The position numbers and the translations under genes were made by a program. The notes beneath the pieces are model-generated. The model was given only the letters and a program-made list of their open reading frames with translations, was not told the origin of the DNA and did not search any database. Source: Myxococcota bacterium (GTDB lineage: Bacteria; Myxococcota_A; UBA9160; UBA4427). From it: a stretch of 64,000 nt of DNA. The stretch covers positions 1,922,001 through 1,986,000 of the forward strand of contig JAWKRT010000001.1 of assembly GCA_041389495.1 (NCBI GenBank). The letters are read 5' to 3'. This document shows, piece by piece, positions 1 to 9,128 of this stretch. Each line of letters begins with the position of its first letter. Within the stretch, counting starts at the first letter, position 1.

Positions 1-1
1 G

Positions 2-481
2 CTCTACAACTACTCGCACGGGAGCTGCGACGCGATCTACGAGATGCTGCACCACCCGGCGTCGCGGCTCGGCCTGTCCGACGGCGGCGCGCACTGCGGG
101 ATGATCTGCGACGCGTCGATCCCGACGTTCCTGCTCACGCACTGGGTGCGCGACCGCGTGCGCGGGCCGCGCGTGCCGCTCGAGTGGGCCGTGAAGATCC
201 AGACGAGCGAGACGGCCGCGCTCTACGGGCTGCTCGACCGCGGCACGATCGAGCCCGGCAAGCTCGCGGACCTGAACCTGATCGACCTCGACGCGCTCGC
301 GCTCGAGCGCCCGTCGGTGGTGCACGACCTGCCGGCCGGCGGCCGTCGGCTGCTGCAGAACGCGCGCGGCTACGTGTTCACGATGAAGAGCGGTGCGATC
401 GTGATGCGCGACGGCGTGCCGACGGGCGCGCGGCCCGGGAAGCTCGTGCGCGGCACGCGCCCGGCGCCCGCCGCGGCCTAG
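2..481 (+). CDS. Amidohydrolase family protein (D-aminoacylase-like), C-terminal part
   Basis: The reading frame is open from base 2, so the gene starts before the window; about 159 codons are visible. The motif LSDGGAHCGMICDASIPT matches the last metal-ligand Asp region (SDGGAH) of the amidohydrolase/N-acyl-D-amino-acid deacylase superfamily. It is followed by the usual end of the barrel (AALYGLLDRGTIEPGKLADLNLID) and the small beta-sandwich domain. Such proteins hydrolyse amide or related bonds in the cytoplasm; the substrate cannot be told from this fragment. A second, complete member of the family lies at 11196-12926. The next gene starts 6 bp downstream, so co-transcription is likely. 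Confidence 0.85.
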   Translation, partial: LYNYSHGSCDAIYEMLHHPASRLGLSDGGAHCGMICDASIPTFLLTHWVRDRVRGPRVPLEWAVKIQTSETAALYGLLDRGTIEPGKLADLNLIDLDALALERPSVVHDLPAGGRRLLQNARGYVFTMKSGAIVMRDGVPTGARPGKLVRGTRPAPAAA

Positions 482-487
482 CCTCCG

Positions 488-883
488 GTGCCGCTGCGCC
501 TCTGCGGCTTCGTGCTGTTCGTCGCCGGGTTCCTGAGCGTGCCGTTCCCGATGCTCGGGTTCGACGCGTTCGTGCCCGCGGTCCGCTACGCGCAGCTCGC
601 CGCCGTCCTCGCGGTGCTGCGCGTCGAGGAGGGCGGGGGCGGCGTGATCGACACGCTGCTCGTGCTCCTCGGCGGGCACGCGATCGCGGCGAGCCTCGCG
701 GTCGCGCTCGGCGCGTGGCTCGCGACGCGGCTCGTGCTCGCGCGGCTGCCGTCCCGGCTCCGCGACCACGTGACGGTCATCGCCGCGACGCTGCTCGTCG
801 CGCTCGCGAGCTACGGGCACGCGTACACGACGCCCTTCCACGCCTCGAGCGCGCACGCGCGGCTCCCGGAGCTCTTCCGGTGA
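488..883 (+). CDS. Small membrane protein, function unknown
   Basis: 131 residues, GTG start. Hydrophobic stretches lie near residues 5-25, 36-45, 53-80 and 95-112, so three to four membrane helices are likely. I recognise no family. It sits 6 bp after the amidohydrolase stop, and its own stop overlaps the GTG start of the DUF3604 gene (GTGA). It therefore looks like the middle cistron of a three-gene operon. The gene could be missed or wrongly framed in GC-rich DNA, but the hydrophobic pattern and tight coupling on both sides favour a real protein. Confidence 0.6.
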   Translation: MPLRLCGFVLFVAGFLSVPFPMLGFDAFVPAVRYAQLAAVLAVLRVEEGGGGVIDTLLVLLGGHAIAASLAVALGAWLATRLVLARLPSRLRDHVTVIAATLLVALASYGHAYTTPFHASSAHARLPELFR

Positions 884-2829
884 GCGCACGCGCCGGCGGC
901 GCGGCCGCTGCGCGGGTCGCGGCCGCGGGGCTCGCGACGATCGCCGCGCTGCTCGCGTCGGGTGCGGCGCGCGCGTTCGAGCGCACGGAGGAGCGCGCTC
1001 CGTGCGCCGCGCACGAGCCGCTGCGTCGCCCCTTCTTCGGTGACACGCACGTGCACACGGCGCTCTCGTTCGACGCCTGGGGGCAGGGCACGCGCGGCCG
1101 CCCGGCGGACGCCTACCGCTTCGCGAAGGGCGAGCCGCTCGGCATGCAGCCGTTCGACGCCTACGACCGCCCCGCGCAGACGATCCGCCTGCGCCGCCCG
1201 CTCGACTTCGCCGTCGTGACCGACCACGCCGAGCTGCTCGGCGAGACGCACATGTGCAGCACGCCCGGGGCGCCGGGCTACGACGGCCTGCTGTGCCGCG
1301 TGAACCGCGCCTTCCCGAAGCTCGCGTACATGGTCGTGAACAGCCGCGTCTACCAGGCCGTCGGGCAGCCGCGCTACTCGATGTGCGGCGAGGCGGGCGC
1401 GACGTGCCGCGAGCAGGCGCGCGGGCCGTGGAGCGAGATCGTCGCCGCCGCCGAGGACGCCTACGACCGCACGTCGGCGTGCGCGTTCACGAGCTTCGTC
1501 GGCTACGAGTGGACGGGCATGCCGGACGGCCAGAACGTCCACCGCAACGTCGTGTTCCGCAACGCGCGCCACCCGGCCGCGCCGACGAACTCGATCGAGA
1601 CGCCGACCGCGGAGGGCCTGTGGGCCGCGCTCGAGAGCGAGTGCCTCGAGCGCGGCGACGGCTGCGACGTCGTCGCGATCCCGCACAACTCGAACGTCAG
1701 CAACGGGCTGCTCTTCCGCACGACGCGCGAGGACGGCGCGCCGCTGCGTCGCGAGGACGCGCTGCGCCGCGCGCGGCTCGAGCGGCTCGTCGAGGTGACG
1801 CAGCACAAGGGCGATTCGGAGTGCGCGGCGAACGCCGAGGACGAGCTCTGCGCCTACGAGAAGCTCCCGTTCGCGAAGCTCGGCGAGGAGTCGACGAGCC
1901 TGCTCGGCGGGACGCCGATCCCGCCCATGTCGTACGCGCGCGAGGCGCTCGCCGAAGGGCTCGTGCTCGCGCGCGCGCTCGGCGCCAACCCGTTCGCGTT
2001 CGGGCTCGTCGGCTCGACCGACACGCACCTCGCGGCGCCGGGCCTCGTGAACGAGCGCGACTTCGTCGGGCACGCCGCCGGCACGACGACGCACCGGCTC
2101 GAGACGCCGCCGATGCCCGACTCGCTCTGGTACAACCCCGGCGGCCTCGCCGTGCTCTGGGCCGAGGAGAACTCGCGCGACGCGCTCTTCGAGGCGATGC
2201 GGCGGCGCGAGGCCTATGCGACGAGCGGCCCGCGCATGACGGTGCGGCTCTTCGCGGGCTGGTCGTTCGACGAGGACGTGTGCGCGGGCGACGCGCTCGC
2301 GCAGCGAGGCTATGCGGAGGGCGTTCCGATGGGCGGCGATCTGCCGGCGCGACCGCCCGGCGCGGACGCGCCGCGCATCGCGGTCGCCGCGCTGCGCGAC
2401 GCGGGCGTCGAGGGCGAGCCCGGCGCGGGCCTCGAGCGCATCCAGATCGTGAAGGCGTGGGAGGAGGACGGCCGCGCGCACACGCGCGTCTTCGACGTCG
2501 CGGGCGCGCGCGTCGCCGCCCCCGACGGCGCCGTCGATCTCGCGACGTGCGCGCCGCGCGAGGCGGGCTCCGACGCGCTGTGCGCGGTGTGGCGCGACCC
2601 GGGGTTCGACCCGGCGCGCCACGCGCTCTACTACGCGCGCGTGGTCGAGGTGCCGACGTGCCGCTGGAACGGCTGGGTCTGCGCGCGCGCGGGCGTCGAC
2701 TGCAGCGACCCGTCGTCCGTCGAGCCCGGGCTCGAAGGGTGCTGCGACGCGCGCTTCCCGAAGACCGTGCAGGAGCGCGCCTGGACCTCGCCCGTGTGGT
2801 ACGCCGCACCGCGAGCGTCCGCGAACTGA
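880..2829 (+). CDS. Exported DUF3604 protein
   Basis: Start chosen at the GTG that overlaps the preceding stop. It gives a 649-residue protein with a signal peptide (hydrophobic AAGLATIAALLASGAARA ending near residue 31). The mature part opens with FFGDTHVHTALSFDA, the hallmark start of DUF3604, a PHP-like metal-dependent hydrolase fold. Further His/Asp sites follow: VVTDHAELLG, the FVGYEWTGMP region, IPHNSNVSNG and GSTDTHLAAPG. Many cysteines (for example CRWNGWVCARAGVDC near the end) fit a periplasmic location. DUF3604 proteins are common in marine and soil heterotrophs but their substrate is not established. The frame stays open far upstream of 880, but that part codes for arginine-rich nonsense and is not protein-like. 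Confidence 0.88.
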   Translation: MSARAGGAAAARVAAAGLATIAALLASGAARAFERTEERAPCAAHEPLRRPFFGDTHVHTALSFDAWGQGTRGRPADAYRFAKGEPLGMQPFDAYDRPAQTIRLRRPLDFAVVTDHAELLGETHMCSTPGAPGYDGLLCRVNRAFPKLAYMVVNSRVYQAVGQPRYSMCGEAGATCREQARGPWSEIVAAAEDAYDRTSACAFTSFVGYEWTGMPDGQNVHRNVVFRNARHPAAPTNSIETPTAEGLWAALESECLERGDGCDVVAIPHNSNVSNGLLFRTTREDGAPLRREDALRRARLERLVEVTQHKGDSECAANAEDELCAYEKLPFAKLGEESTSLLGGTPIPPMSYAREALAEGLVLARALGANPFAFGLVGSTDTHLAAPGLVNERDFVGHAAGTTTHRLETPPMPDSLWYNPGGLAVLWAEENSRDALFEAMRRREAYATSGPRMTVRLFAGWSFDEDVCAGDALAQRGYAEGVPMGGDLPARPPGADAPRIAVAALRDAGVEGEPGAGLERIQIVKAWEEDGRAHTRVFDVAGARVAAPDGAVDLATCAPREAGSDALCAVWRDPGFDPARHALYYARVVEVPTCRWNGWVCARAGVDCSDPSSVEPGLEGCCDARFPKTVQERAWTSPVWYAAPRASAN

Positions 2830-2936
2830 TCGCGCGCGCATCGACGTTCGGCGCTGGTCGCCGCGCGCGCACCGGGTAGACTGCGCGCTCCGCGCGCCGC
2901 CCCGGCGCGCGACCCACGGAACGGAGCGGCGCGCGC

Positions 2937-4016
2937 GTGGACTTCGGACTCTCCGACGAGCAGGAGATGCTGCAGGCGACCGTGCGCAGCTTCGTCGCCA
3001 ACGAGTGTCCGCCGACGCGGCAGCACGAGATCTTCGATGCGCCGAGCGAGCACGTCCCCGCACTGTGGCGCGGTCTCTCCGAGCTCGGCGCCGTCGGGCT
3101 CGCGATTCCCGAGCCGCACGGCGGCGCGGGGCTCGAGGTGCTCGATCTCGCGCTCGTCGCCGAGGCGCTCGGCGAGGGCGGGCTCCCGGGGCCGTTCTTC
3201 GGGCACGTCGTCGCCGCGCTCGCGATCGCGCGCGCCGGAAGCCCCGCCCAGCAGGCCGCGTGGCTGCCGCGGCTCGCGACGGGCGACGCGATCGCGACCG
3301 TCGCGTTCGGCGAGGCGGACGGCGTCTGGCAGCCCGGCGACTGGACCTGCGACGCCGCGGGCGACCGCCTGCGCGGCGCGAAGCTCGCGGTTCCGTGCGC
3401 GGACGTGGCCGACGTCGTGGTCGTCGGGACGCGCGGCGGCGGGCTCGCGCTCGTCGAAGCGCGCGGCGCGGGCGTCGCCGCGACGGCCGTCGAGAGCGTC
3501 GACCGCACGCGGCGCGTGCACGCGCTCGCCTTCGACGGCGCGCCCTGCGAGCCGCTCGCGCACGGGGCCGACGCGGCACCCGGCGTGCGCGACGCGGCGC
3601 TCGTGCTGTGCGCGGCCGACGCGTTCGGCGCCGCCTGGTCGCTGCTGCGCACGACCATCGACTACTGCGGAACGCGCGAGCAGTTCGACACGCCGCTCAC
3701 GCAGTTCCAGGCCGTGAAGCACCAGATCGCCGACTGCGCGCTCGACGTCGAGCCGACGCGCGCGCTGTGGTGGTACGCGGCGCACGCCGTCGACCAGCTG
3801 CCCGACGAGGCGCCGCGCGCCGCGGCGCTCGCGAAGGCGCACGTGACGGATCGCGCGATGCAGGTCGCGCGCGAGTGCGTCGAGCTCCACGGCGGCATCG
3901 GCTTCACGTGGGAGTGCGACGTCCACATGGGCTTCAAGCGCATCCAGTTCGACCGCGCCTTCCTCGGCGCGCCCGAGGAGCACCGGCTGCGCTTCGCGGA
4001 GCTGTCGGGCTGGTAG
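2937..4016 (+). CDS. Acyl-CoA dehydrogenase family protein
   Basis: 359 residues starting at GTG with VDFGLSDEQEMLQ, a canonical acyl-CoA dehydrogenase N-terminus; GGAGCGG upstream serves as ribosome site. FAD-dependent alpha,beta-dehydrogenation of an acyl-CoA is the family reaction. C-terminal motifs are typical: YCGTREQFDTPLTQFQAVKH, then VELHGGIGFTWECDVHMGFKR. The middle domain is compressed compared with the usual 380-400 residues, as in heterodimeric ACADs of the FadE/ChsE type from steroid degraders, in which only one subunit pair completes the FAD site. The next gene is another ACAD 67 bp downstream, consistent with such a pair. Confidence 0.9.
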   Translation: MDFGLSDEQEMLQATVRSFVANECPPTRQHEIFDAPSEHVPALWRGLSELGAVGLAIPEPHGGAGLEVLDLALVAEALGEGGLPGPFFGHVVAALAIARAGSPAQQAAWLPRLATGDAIATVAFGEADGVWQPGDWTCDAAGDRLRGAKLAVPCADVADVVVVGTRGGGLALVEARGAGVAATAVESVDRTRRVHALAFDGAPCEPLAHGADAAPGVRDAALVLCAADAFGAAWSLLRTTIDYCGTREQFDTPLTQFQAVKHQIADCALDVEPTRALWWYAAHAVDQLPDEAPRAAALAKAHVTDRAMQVARECVELHGGIGFTWECDVHMGFKRIQFDRAFLGAPEEHRLRFAELSGW

Positions 4017-4083
4017 GCGTTCCGGTCGGCGGGCGCGCCGCGCGTGGCGCGCGACCGCGATCGCGCGGAGGGACGAGGCGAGC

Positions 4084-5292
4084 ATGGATCTCCGGTACGG
4101 GCCCGAGTACGACGCCTTCCGCGCCGAGCTGCGCGCCTTCCTCGCGGGCTGGCCGCTCGGCGGCGCGGAGGCGGCGCTTCCCGCCGCCGAGCGGGAGTCG
4201 CTCTTCCGCCAGCGCGGCATCGACGCGGGCTACGTGTACCGCCACATCCCGAAGGCGTACGGCGGGGCGGGCGCGCCGGCCGACGTGCTGCGCGATCGCA
4301 TCATCCAGGAGGAGTACGCGGCCGCCGGGGCGCCGGGGCCGCTGTTCACGCAGGGCGCGGGCATGCTCGCGCCGACGCTCGTCGACCTCGGCACGGAGGA
4401 GCAGAAGCGGCGCTTCGTGCGGCGCGCGCTCACGGGCGAGGACGTCTGGTGCCAGGGCTACTCGGAGCCCGGCGCGGGCAGCGACCTCGCCTCGCTCACG
4501 AGCCGCGCCGAGCTCGTCGGCGACGAGTGGGTGATCCACGGGCACAAGATCTGGACGTCGGGCGCGGACAAGGCGCACTACATGTTCGGCCTCTTCCGCA
4601 CCGAGCCCGACGCGCCGAAGCACGCGGGCATCTCCTACCTGCTGCTCGACATGCGCGCGCCGGGCGTGACGATCCGGCCGCTGCGCGAGATGACGGGCGG
4701 CGAGCTCTTCAACGAGGTGTTCCTCGACGGGGTGCGCACGCCGCGCGACTGGATCGTCGGCGAGCGCGGCCAGGGCTGGCAGGTGTCGCGCGCGACGCTC
4801 GTGCACGAGCGCAACATGATCGGCGACCCGCGCGCGCTGCGGCACCTGTTCGACGGCGTCGTCGCGCTCGCGCGGGCGGTGCGCCGGCGCGGGCGTCCCG
4901 CGATCGAGGATCCGATCGTGCGCGCGCGCCTCGCGGAGATCGAGGGCTACCTCGCCTCCCAGGAGTGGACGGGCAAGCGCGTGCTGACCGCGAGCGCGCG
5001 CGGCGAGGCTGCGAAGGTCGTGCTGCCGACGCTCATGGCCAAGCTCTACGGCACGAACCTGCGCAAGCGCATCGGCGAGCTCGCCCACGACCTGCTCGGC
5101 GCGGACGCGCTCGTCGCGCCGGTCGACGGCGAGTACATCGCGACGGGACCGGCGACCGCGGGCGCGTGGAACGCGCGCTACATGAGCGGCATGGCCGTCG
5201 CGATCGCGGGCGGCGCGTCGAACATCCAGCGCAACATCATCGCCGAGCGCGGGCTCGGCCTCCCGCGCGACCTCCGCCACCGCAAGCGCTGA
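4084..5292 (+). CDS. Acyl-CoA dehydrogenase family protein
   Basis: 402 residues, ATG start. It contains the ACAD middle-domain signature WCQGYSEPGAGSDLASL and the flavin-contact IHGHKIWTSGADKAHYMF, followed by a helical C-terminal domain ending GASNIQRNIIAERGLGLPR. Together with the shorter ACAD just upstream it makes an adjacent pair like the alpha2beta2 FadE pairs that act on bulky CoA esters (steroid side chains). That analogy is inference from arrangement and length only. There is a 193-bp gap before the TonB receptor gene. Confidence 0.92.
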   Translation: MDLRYGPEYDAFRAELRAFLAGWPLGGAEAALPAAERESLFRQRGIDAGYVYRHIPKAYGGAGAPADVLRDRIIQEEYAAAGAPGPLFTQGAGMLAPTLVDLGTEEQKRRFVRRALTGEDVWCQGYSEPGAGSDLASLTSRAELVGDEWVIHGHKIWTSGADKAHYMFGLFRTEPDAPKHAGISYLLLDMRAPGVTIRPLREMTGGELFNEVFLDGVRTPRDWIVGERGQGWQVSRATLVHERNMIGDPRALRHLFDGVVALARAVRRRGRPAIEDPIVRARLAEIEGYLASQEWTGKRVLTASARGEAAKVVLPTLMAKLYGTNLRKRIGELAHDLLGADALVAPVDGEYIATGPATAGAWNARYMSGMAVAIAGGASNIQRNIIAERGLGLPRDLRHRKR

Positions 5293-5334
5293 CGCGTTCC
5301 GGGCCACGCCGCGCGCGGCGCGCGGCGCGCGCGA

Positions 5335-5352
5335 CTCGGGCGATGACCCGAG
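5335..5352. promoter_or_regulatory. Small hairpin after the ACAD pair
   Basis: CTCGGG and CCCGAG form a perfect 6-bp inverted repeat around a CGATGA loop, 43 bp after the acyl-CoA dehydrogenase stop. No T-run follows, so it is not a textbook rho-independent terminator. It could be a weak terminator, a transcript-end hairpin or an operator for the next gene. Confidence 0.3.
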
Positions 5353-5451
5353 GTGCGGACGCACGCGTCGGCGCGCATCTGACCCGCTCCCGGGCACACG
5401 CACTTTCCGCGCAACTCCCCCCGGCGTTCCGCCGATGGCGGCCCGGACTTC

Positions 5452-5469
5452 GCGCACCCACCGGTGCGC
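5452..5469. promoter_or_regulatory. Hairpin directly upstream of the TonB receptor ribosome site
   Basis: GCGCACC and GGTGCGC form a perfect 7-bp stem with a 4-base loop. It ends 2 bp before the purine-rich ribosome site (GGGGGAGGGG, 5471-5480) of the receptor gene. In a transcript this stem could affect access to the ribosome site; on DNA it could be an operator. Both roles are inferred from position. Confidence 0.35.
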
Positions 5470-5485
5470 AGGGGGAGGGGACGGG

Positions 5486-7897
5486 ATGAGCCGGAGTGCA
5501 CTCCGCCGGGTCGAGCGTGGCTCGAAGGTTCGACCGATCGCGATCGCGCTGCTCGTCGCGGTCATCGCGCCGGGCACCGCAGCTTCCGAGGACGAGGACG
5601 AGGAGGCCGCGCTCGACGGCGGCCTCGAGACGCTGCTCGTGACCGCGGAGAAGACGGAGAAGGACCTCCAGAAGACCGGCGGCTCCGTCGCGATGTTCAG
5701 CGAGACGATGCTCGACGACCGCGGCATCGTCGACGTGAAGGGCATCTCGGACTACGTCCCCAATCTCAAGATCCACACGAATCCCGGCGGCAACACGGGC
5801 TTCGCGATCAACATCCGCGGCGCGATCAAGGGCGACCCCATCATCTCGCGCGAGCCGGTCGTCGGCCTCTACGTCGACGACGTCTACATGTCCAACATGG
5901 TGGGCGTGCTCATCGACTACCTCGACCTCGAGGCGATCGAGGTGCTGCGCGGTCCGCAGGGCACGCTCTACGGGCGCAACACGAACGGCGGCGCCGTGAA
6001 GGTGCGCACGAAGGCGCCGAGCGACGTCCTCTCCGTCCGCAACGACTTCTCGTACGGCAACTTCGATCTCTTCGACGAGCGCACGGTGTGGAACGTGCCG
6101 CTGCTCGGCGACGGCGGCGACGCGCTGATCCCCTTCGGCGGGCTCGGCCACGTGAACACGCGCACGACCTTCGCATACCGCAACCGCGACGGCTTCGTCG
6201 ACGTGGCGGACAACCTGACGGTCGCGCCGACCGCGTTCGCCGGCACGACCGCGCCGGGCTCCGGCGCGACGAACCTCGACGACGTCGACCGCTGGGCGCT
6301 CCACCACCGCACGCAGTGGGTGCCCACCGATCGCCTGACCTTCGACTACATCTACGACCGCACGCACGTCGACGAGGAGCCGACGGCGTACCAGCTCTCG
6401 GCGGTGAGCGGCGCGGGCACGCCCTTCCTGCTCTCGCCCTTCCTGACGAGCCGCCGCGCCGAGGTCGTCGCCGCGAACTACGGGGCCTTCGACGGCGCGA
6501 ACCCGCGGCCGCTCGAGAGCAAGCTCGACATCCAGGGGCACGCGCTGACCGGCACGCTCGAGCTGCCGACGCTGCCCGTCGTCGGCGACGTGACGGTGAA
6601 GTCGATCTCGGCCTATCGGACGAAGGAGAACGACGAGGCCGCCGACATCGATGGCACGGGCTTCCAGTTCTTCGAGTCGGGGATCAAGGTCGACCACGAG
6701 CAGTTCTCGCAGGAGCTGCAGGTGAACGGCGACACGGCGCAGGGCCTGTTCCAGTACGTGGCCGGCTTCTACTACTTCAACGAGAACGGCCGCGCGATCA
6801 ACGACCAGGACTTCCTCCAGGACCCGTTCTTCGCGGGCAGCGGCTTCACCGTCGACTTCCTGCACAAGTTCGAGAAGGAGTCGTTCGCCGGCTACGCGCA
6901 GGGCGACCTCACGCTCCCCGTGTGGGGCGACCGGATCACGCTGAGCGGCGGCGTCCGCTACACGAACGAGGACGTCGAGATCGACGTCCTCAACGTGAAC
7001 TCGGCGGCCGGCACGCTGATCGACACGGGCATCGGTGGCACGCCCAACGTCGCGAAGCCGAAGGACACCTGGGACAACTGGTCGTGGCTCGCGCGCGTGC
7101 AGGTGCAGTTCACCGACGACCTGATGGCGTACTACAAGGCGAACACGGGCTTCCTGGCGGGCGGCTTCAACGCGCGCAACGTCAACCCCGCGAACTTCGG
7201 CACGCCGTACAGCCCGGAGAAGCTCCTCTCCCACGAGCTCGGCTTCCGCGGCGACTTCTTCCGCCGCCGCGTGCGCCTGAACGCGACCTGGTTCTACTAC
7301 GACTACGAGGACATCCAGGTCTCCGTCTTCGACCCCGGCACGGGCGGCGCGACGACGCTCGTGCAGAACGCGGCCGAGGCGCGCATCTGGGGGGCCGAGA
7401 TCGACGTCCTCGCGCAGGTGTTCGACGGGGCCGAGGTGCAGGCGAGCTACGGCTACACGCACCCCGAGTACCGGAACTTCATCGACCCCGTGCTCGGCGA
7501 CGTCACCAACGTGCGCGGCTTCGCGCAGACGCCCGAGCACTCCGTGACGGTCGGCGGGAGCTACACGCTGCCCGCCTTCAGCTGGGGCACGGTGATGGCG
7601 CGCGTCGACTGGTCGTGGTCGGACGAGGTGATCTTCAGCGATACGCCGAGCGCGGCCATCGACCAGACGAAGCCCTTCTGGACCCTCAACGCGATGCTGC
7701 AGGTCTCGGACATCGAGCTGCCCTGCGCGACCGGGCGCCTGCGCACGATGGCCTGGATGCGCAACATCACGGACGAGGACTACAAGGAGTTCGGCTTCAG
7801 CCTGCTCGGGGCGTTCGGCGGCGAGGGCATCGCCGTCAACACGTACACCGACCCGCGCACCTACGGGCTCACGCTCGTCTGGGAGTGGGAGAAGTAG
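5486..7897 (+). CDS. TonB-dependent outer membrane receptor
   Basis: 803 residues. ATG 5486 is preferred over the in-frame ATG at 5435 because it follows GGGGGAGGGGACGGG and gives a clean signal peptide (IAIALLVAVIAPGTAAS). Residues about 40-160 form the plug: LLVTAEKTEKDLQKT, SDYVPNLKIH, then the signature VLRGPQGTLYGRNTNGGAVKV. The rest is a 22-strand barrel ending in an aromatic residue-rich strand (YGLTLVWEWEK). It imports a scarce or large substrate across the outer membrane using TonB energy; an ExbB/ExbD/TonB set lies at 61-63.6 kb. The FecA-type signalling extension is absent. The setting among oxygenases and ACADs suggests an organic substrate rather than iron, as in many sphingomonad-type receptors; this is inference. 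Confidence 0.95.
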   Translation: MSRSALRRVERGSKVRPIAIALLVAVIAPGTAASEDEDEEAALDGGLETLLVTAEKTEKDLQKTGGSVAMFSETMLDDRGIVDVKGISDYVPNLKIHTNPGGNTGFAINIRGAIKGDPIISREPVVGLYVDDVYMSNMVGVLIDYLDLEAIEVLRGPQGTLYGRNTNGGAVKVRTKAPSDVLSVRNDFSYGNFDLFDERTVWNVPLLGDGGDALIPFGGLGHVNTRTTFAYRNRDGFVDVADNLTVAPTAFAGTTAPGSGATNLDDVDRWALHHRTQWVPTDRLTFDYIYDRTHVDEEPTAYQLSAVSGAGTPFLLSPFLTSRRAEVVAANYGAFDGANPRPLESKLDIQGHALTGTLELPTLPVVGDVTVKSISAYRTKENDEAADIDGTGFQFFESGIKVDHEQFSQELQVNGDTAQGLFQYVAGFYYFNENGRAINDQDFLQDPFFAGSGFTVDFLHKFEKESFAGYAQGDLTLPVWGDRITLSGGVRYTNEDVEIDVLNVNSAAGTLIDTGIGGTPNVAKPKDTWDNWSWLARVQVQFTDDLMAYYKANTGFLAGGFNARNVNPANFGTPYSPEKLLSHELGFRGDFFRRRVRLNATWFYYDYEDIQVSVFDPGTGGATTLVQNAAEARIWGAEIDVLAQVFDGAEVQASYGYTHPEYRNFIDPVLGDVTNVRGFAQTPEHSVTVGGSYTLPAFSWGTVMARVDWSWSDEVIFSDTPSAAIDQTKPFWTLNAMLQVSDIELPCATGRLRTMAWMRNITDEDYKEFGFSLLGAFGGEGIAVNTYTDPRTYGLTLVWEWEK

Positions 7898-7904
7898 GCG
7901 CGGG

Positions 7905-9128
7905 CTAGGCGACGCGGAGCGGGAGCGCGCCGAAGCCGCGGAAGAACTCCGAGCGCAGGCGCACGGCGTCGGCCTCGACGACGTCGTACTCGGGGAACGC
8001 GGCGAGCAGCTCCTCGAGCAGGACGCGGCCCTCCATGCGCGCGATGTGCATGCCGAGGCACATGTGCGTGCCCTGTCCGAACGACAGGATGCGCGGAAGG
8101 CCGCGGCCGACGTCGAAGGCGTCCGCGCGGTCGAACGCGCGCTCGTCGCGGTTCGCCGACGCCCACAGGAACATCACCGCCTCGCCGGGCTCCACCGTCT
8201 GCCCGTGGAACTCGACCTCGCGCGTCGCGACGCGCCCGAGCATCTGCGTCGGCATGTCGTAGCGGAGCGCCTCGTGGAAGGCCTGCGGTGCGAGCGACGG
8301 GTCGGCGGCGACGCGCGCGCGCTGCTCGGGGTGCTGCCAGAGCCGGTAGATCGCGGCCGACGCCGCCTTCGGCAGCGTCTCGGTGCCCCCGATGAGCACC
8401 ATCGAGAGGTGGAAGGACGCCTCGAGGTCGTTGAGCCTGCGGCCCTCGAAGTCGCCGTAGAGGATGGCGTCGGCGAGCCCGCCGAGGCGCGTGCCCTTCG
8501 CGCGCCACTCCTGGATGCGCTGGATCAGGTAGACGTGCAGCTCCATCGAGGCGTCGCGGCCGCGCGGCGTCACGCCCGGCGTGCCCGCGTCCCGCTCGAA
8601 GAGCGTGTTGATGCAGCGCACGTAGAAGTCGGCGTCGTCGATCGGCACGCCGAGCACGCGGCACGCGACGCGCACGCTCAGGTGGCCCGCGAAGTCGGCG
8701 ACGGCGTCGAGCCCGCCGCGCTCGCGCGCGCGCGCGATGCAGCCGCGCACGATCTCGCGCGCGAACGGCTCGAGGCGCTCGGCCGCCGCGGGCTTGAAGG
8801 GCGGGCTCAGCGCCGCGCGCACGCGCGTGTGCACGGGCGGGTCGAGCGTCGCGACCGCGCCGATCTCCATGGGCAGATCGGAGCGGTCGAAGTACGTCTC
8901 CTCGCCGCCGTCCGGGTCGGGGTGGAAGAGCAGCTCCATCGACGTCGTTCCCTCGGTCACGGTGAACGACTTCACGTCGAGGAGCGCCGCGAGCACGTCG
9001 TCGAAGCGCGACAGGAACCACGGCCGATAGCGCGGGTGCCGGAAGATCGGAGCCTCGGCGCGCAGCTGCGCGTAGAAGGGATAGGGGTCGTCGAAGACGG
9101 CCTCGGAGCACGGGTCGTACTCGATCAC
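7905..9128 (-). CDS. Cytochrome P450
   Basis: 407 residues beginning VIEYDPCSEAVFDDPYPFYAQLR. All P450 landmarks are present: I-helix LIGGTETL, ExxR in EALRYDMPTQ, and heme loop FGQGTHMCLGMHIARME with the cysteine ligand. It is a soluble bacterial class I monooxygenase that needs a ferredoxin and reductase supplied elsewhere. The GTG start overlaps the stop of the upstream DUF2889 gene by 4 bp, so the two are translationally coupled. It converges on the TonB receptor gene with only 7 bp between the stops, leaving no room for a classical terminator. Substrate unknown. Confidence 0.95.
   Translation of the reverse strand: MIEYDPCSEAVFDDPYPFYAQLRAEAPIFRHPRYRPWFLSRFDDVLAALLDVKSFTVTEGTTSMELLFHPDPDGGEETYFDRSDLPMEIGAVATLDPPVHTRVRAALSPPFKPAAAERLEPFAREIVRGCIARARERGGLDAVADFAGHLSVRVACRVLGVPIDDADFYVRCINTLFERDAGTPGVTPRGRDASMELHVYLIQRIQEWRAKGTRLGGLADAILYGDFEGRRLNDLEASFHLSMVLIGGTETLPKAASAAIYRLWQHPEQRARVAADPSLAPQAFHEALRYDMPTQMLGRVATREVEFHGQTVEPGEAVMFLWASANRDERAFDRADAFDVGRGLPRILSFGQGTHMCLGMHIARMEGRVLLEELLAAFPEYDVVEADAVRLRSEFFRGFGALPLRVA

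Noticed and set aside
811..3579. Long minus-strand open frame opposite the DUF3604 and ACAD genes
   Set aside because: Arginine-rich low-complexity translation typical of antisense frames in high-GC DNA; sense genes have clear domains.
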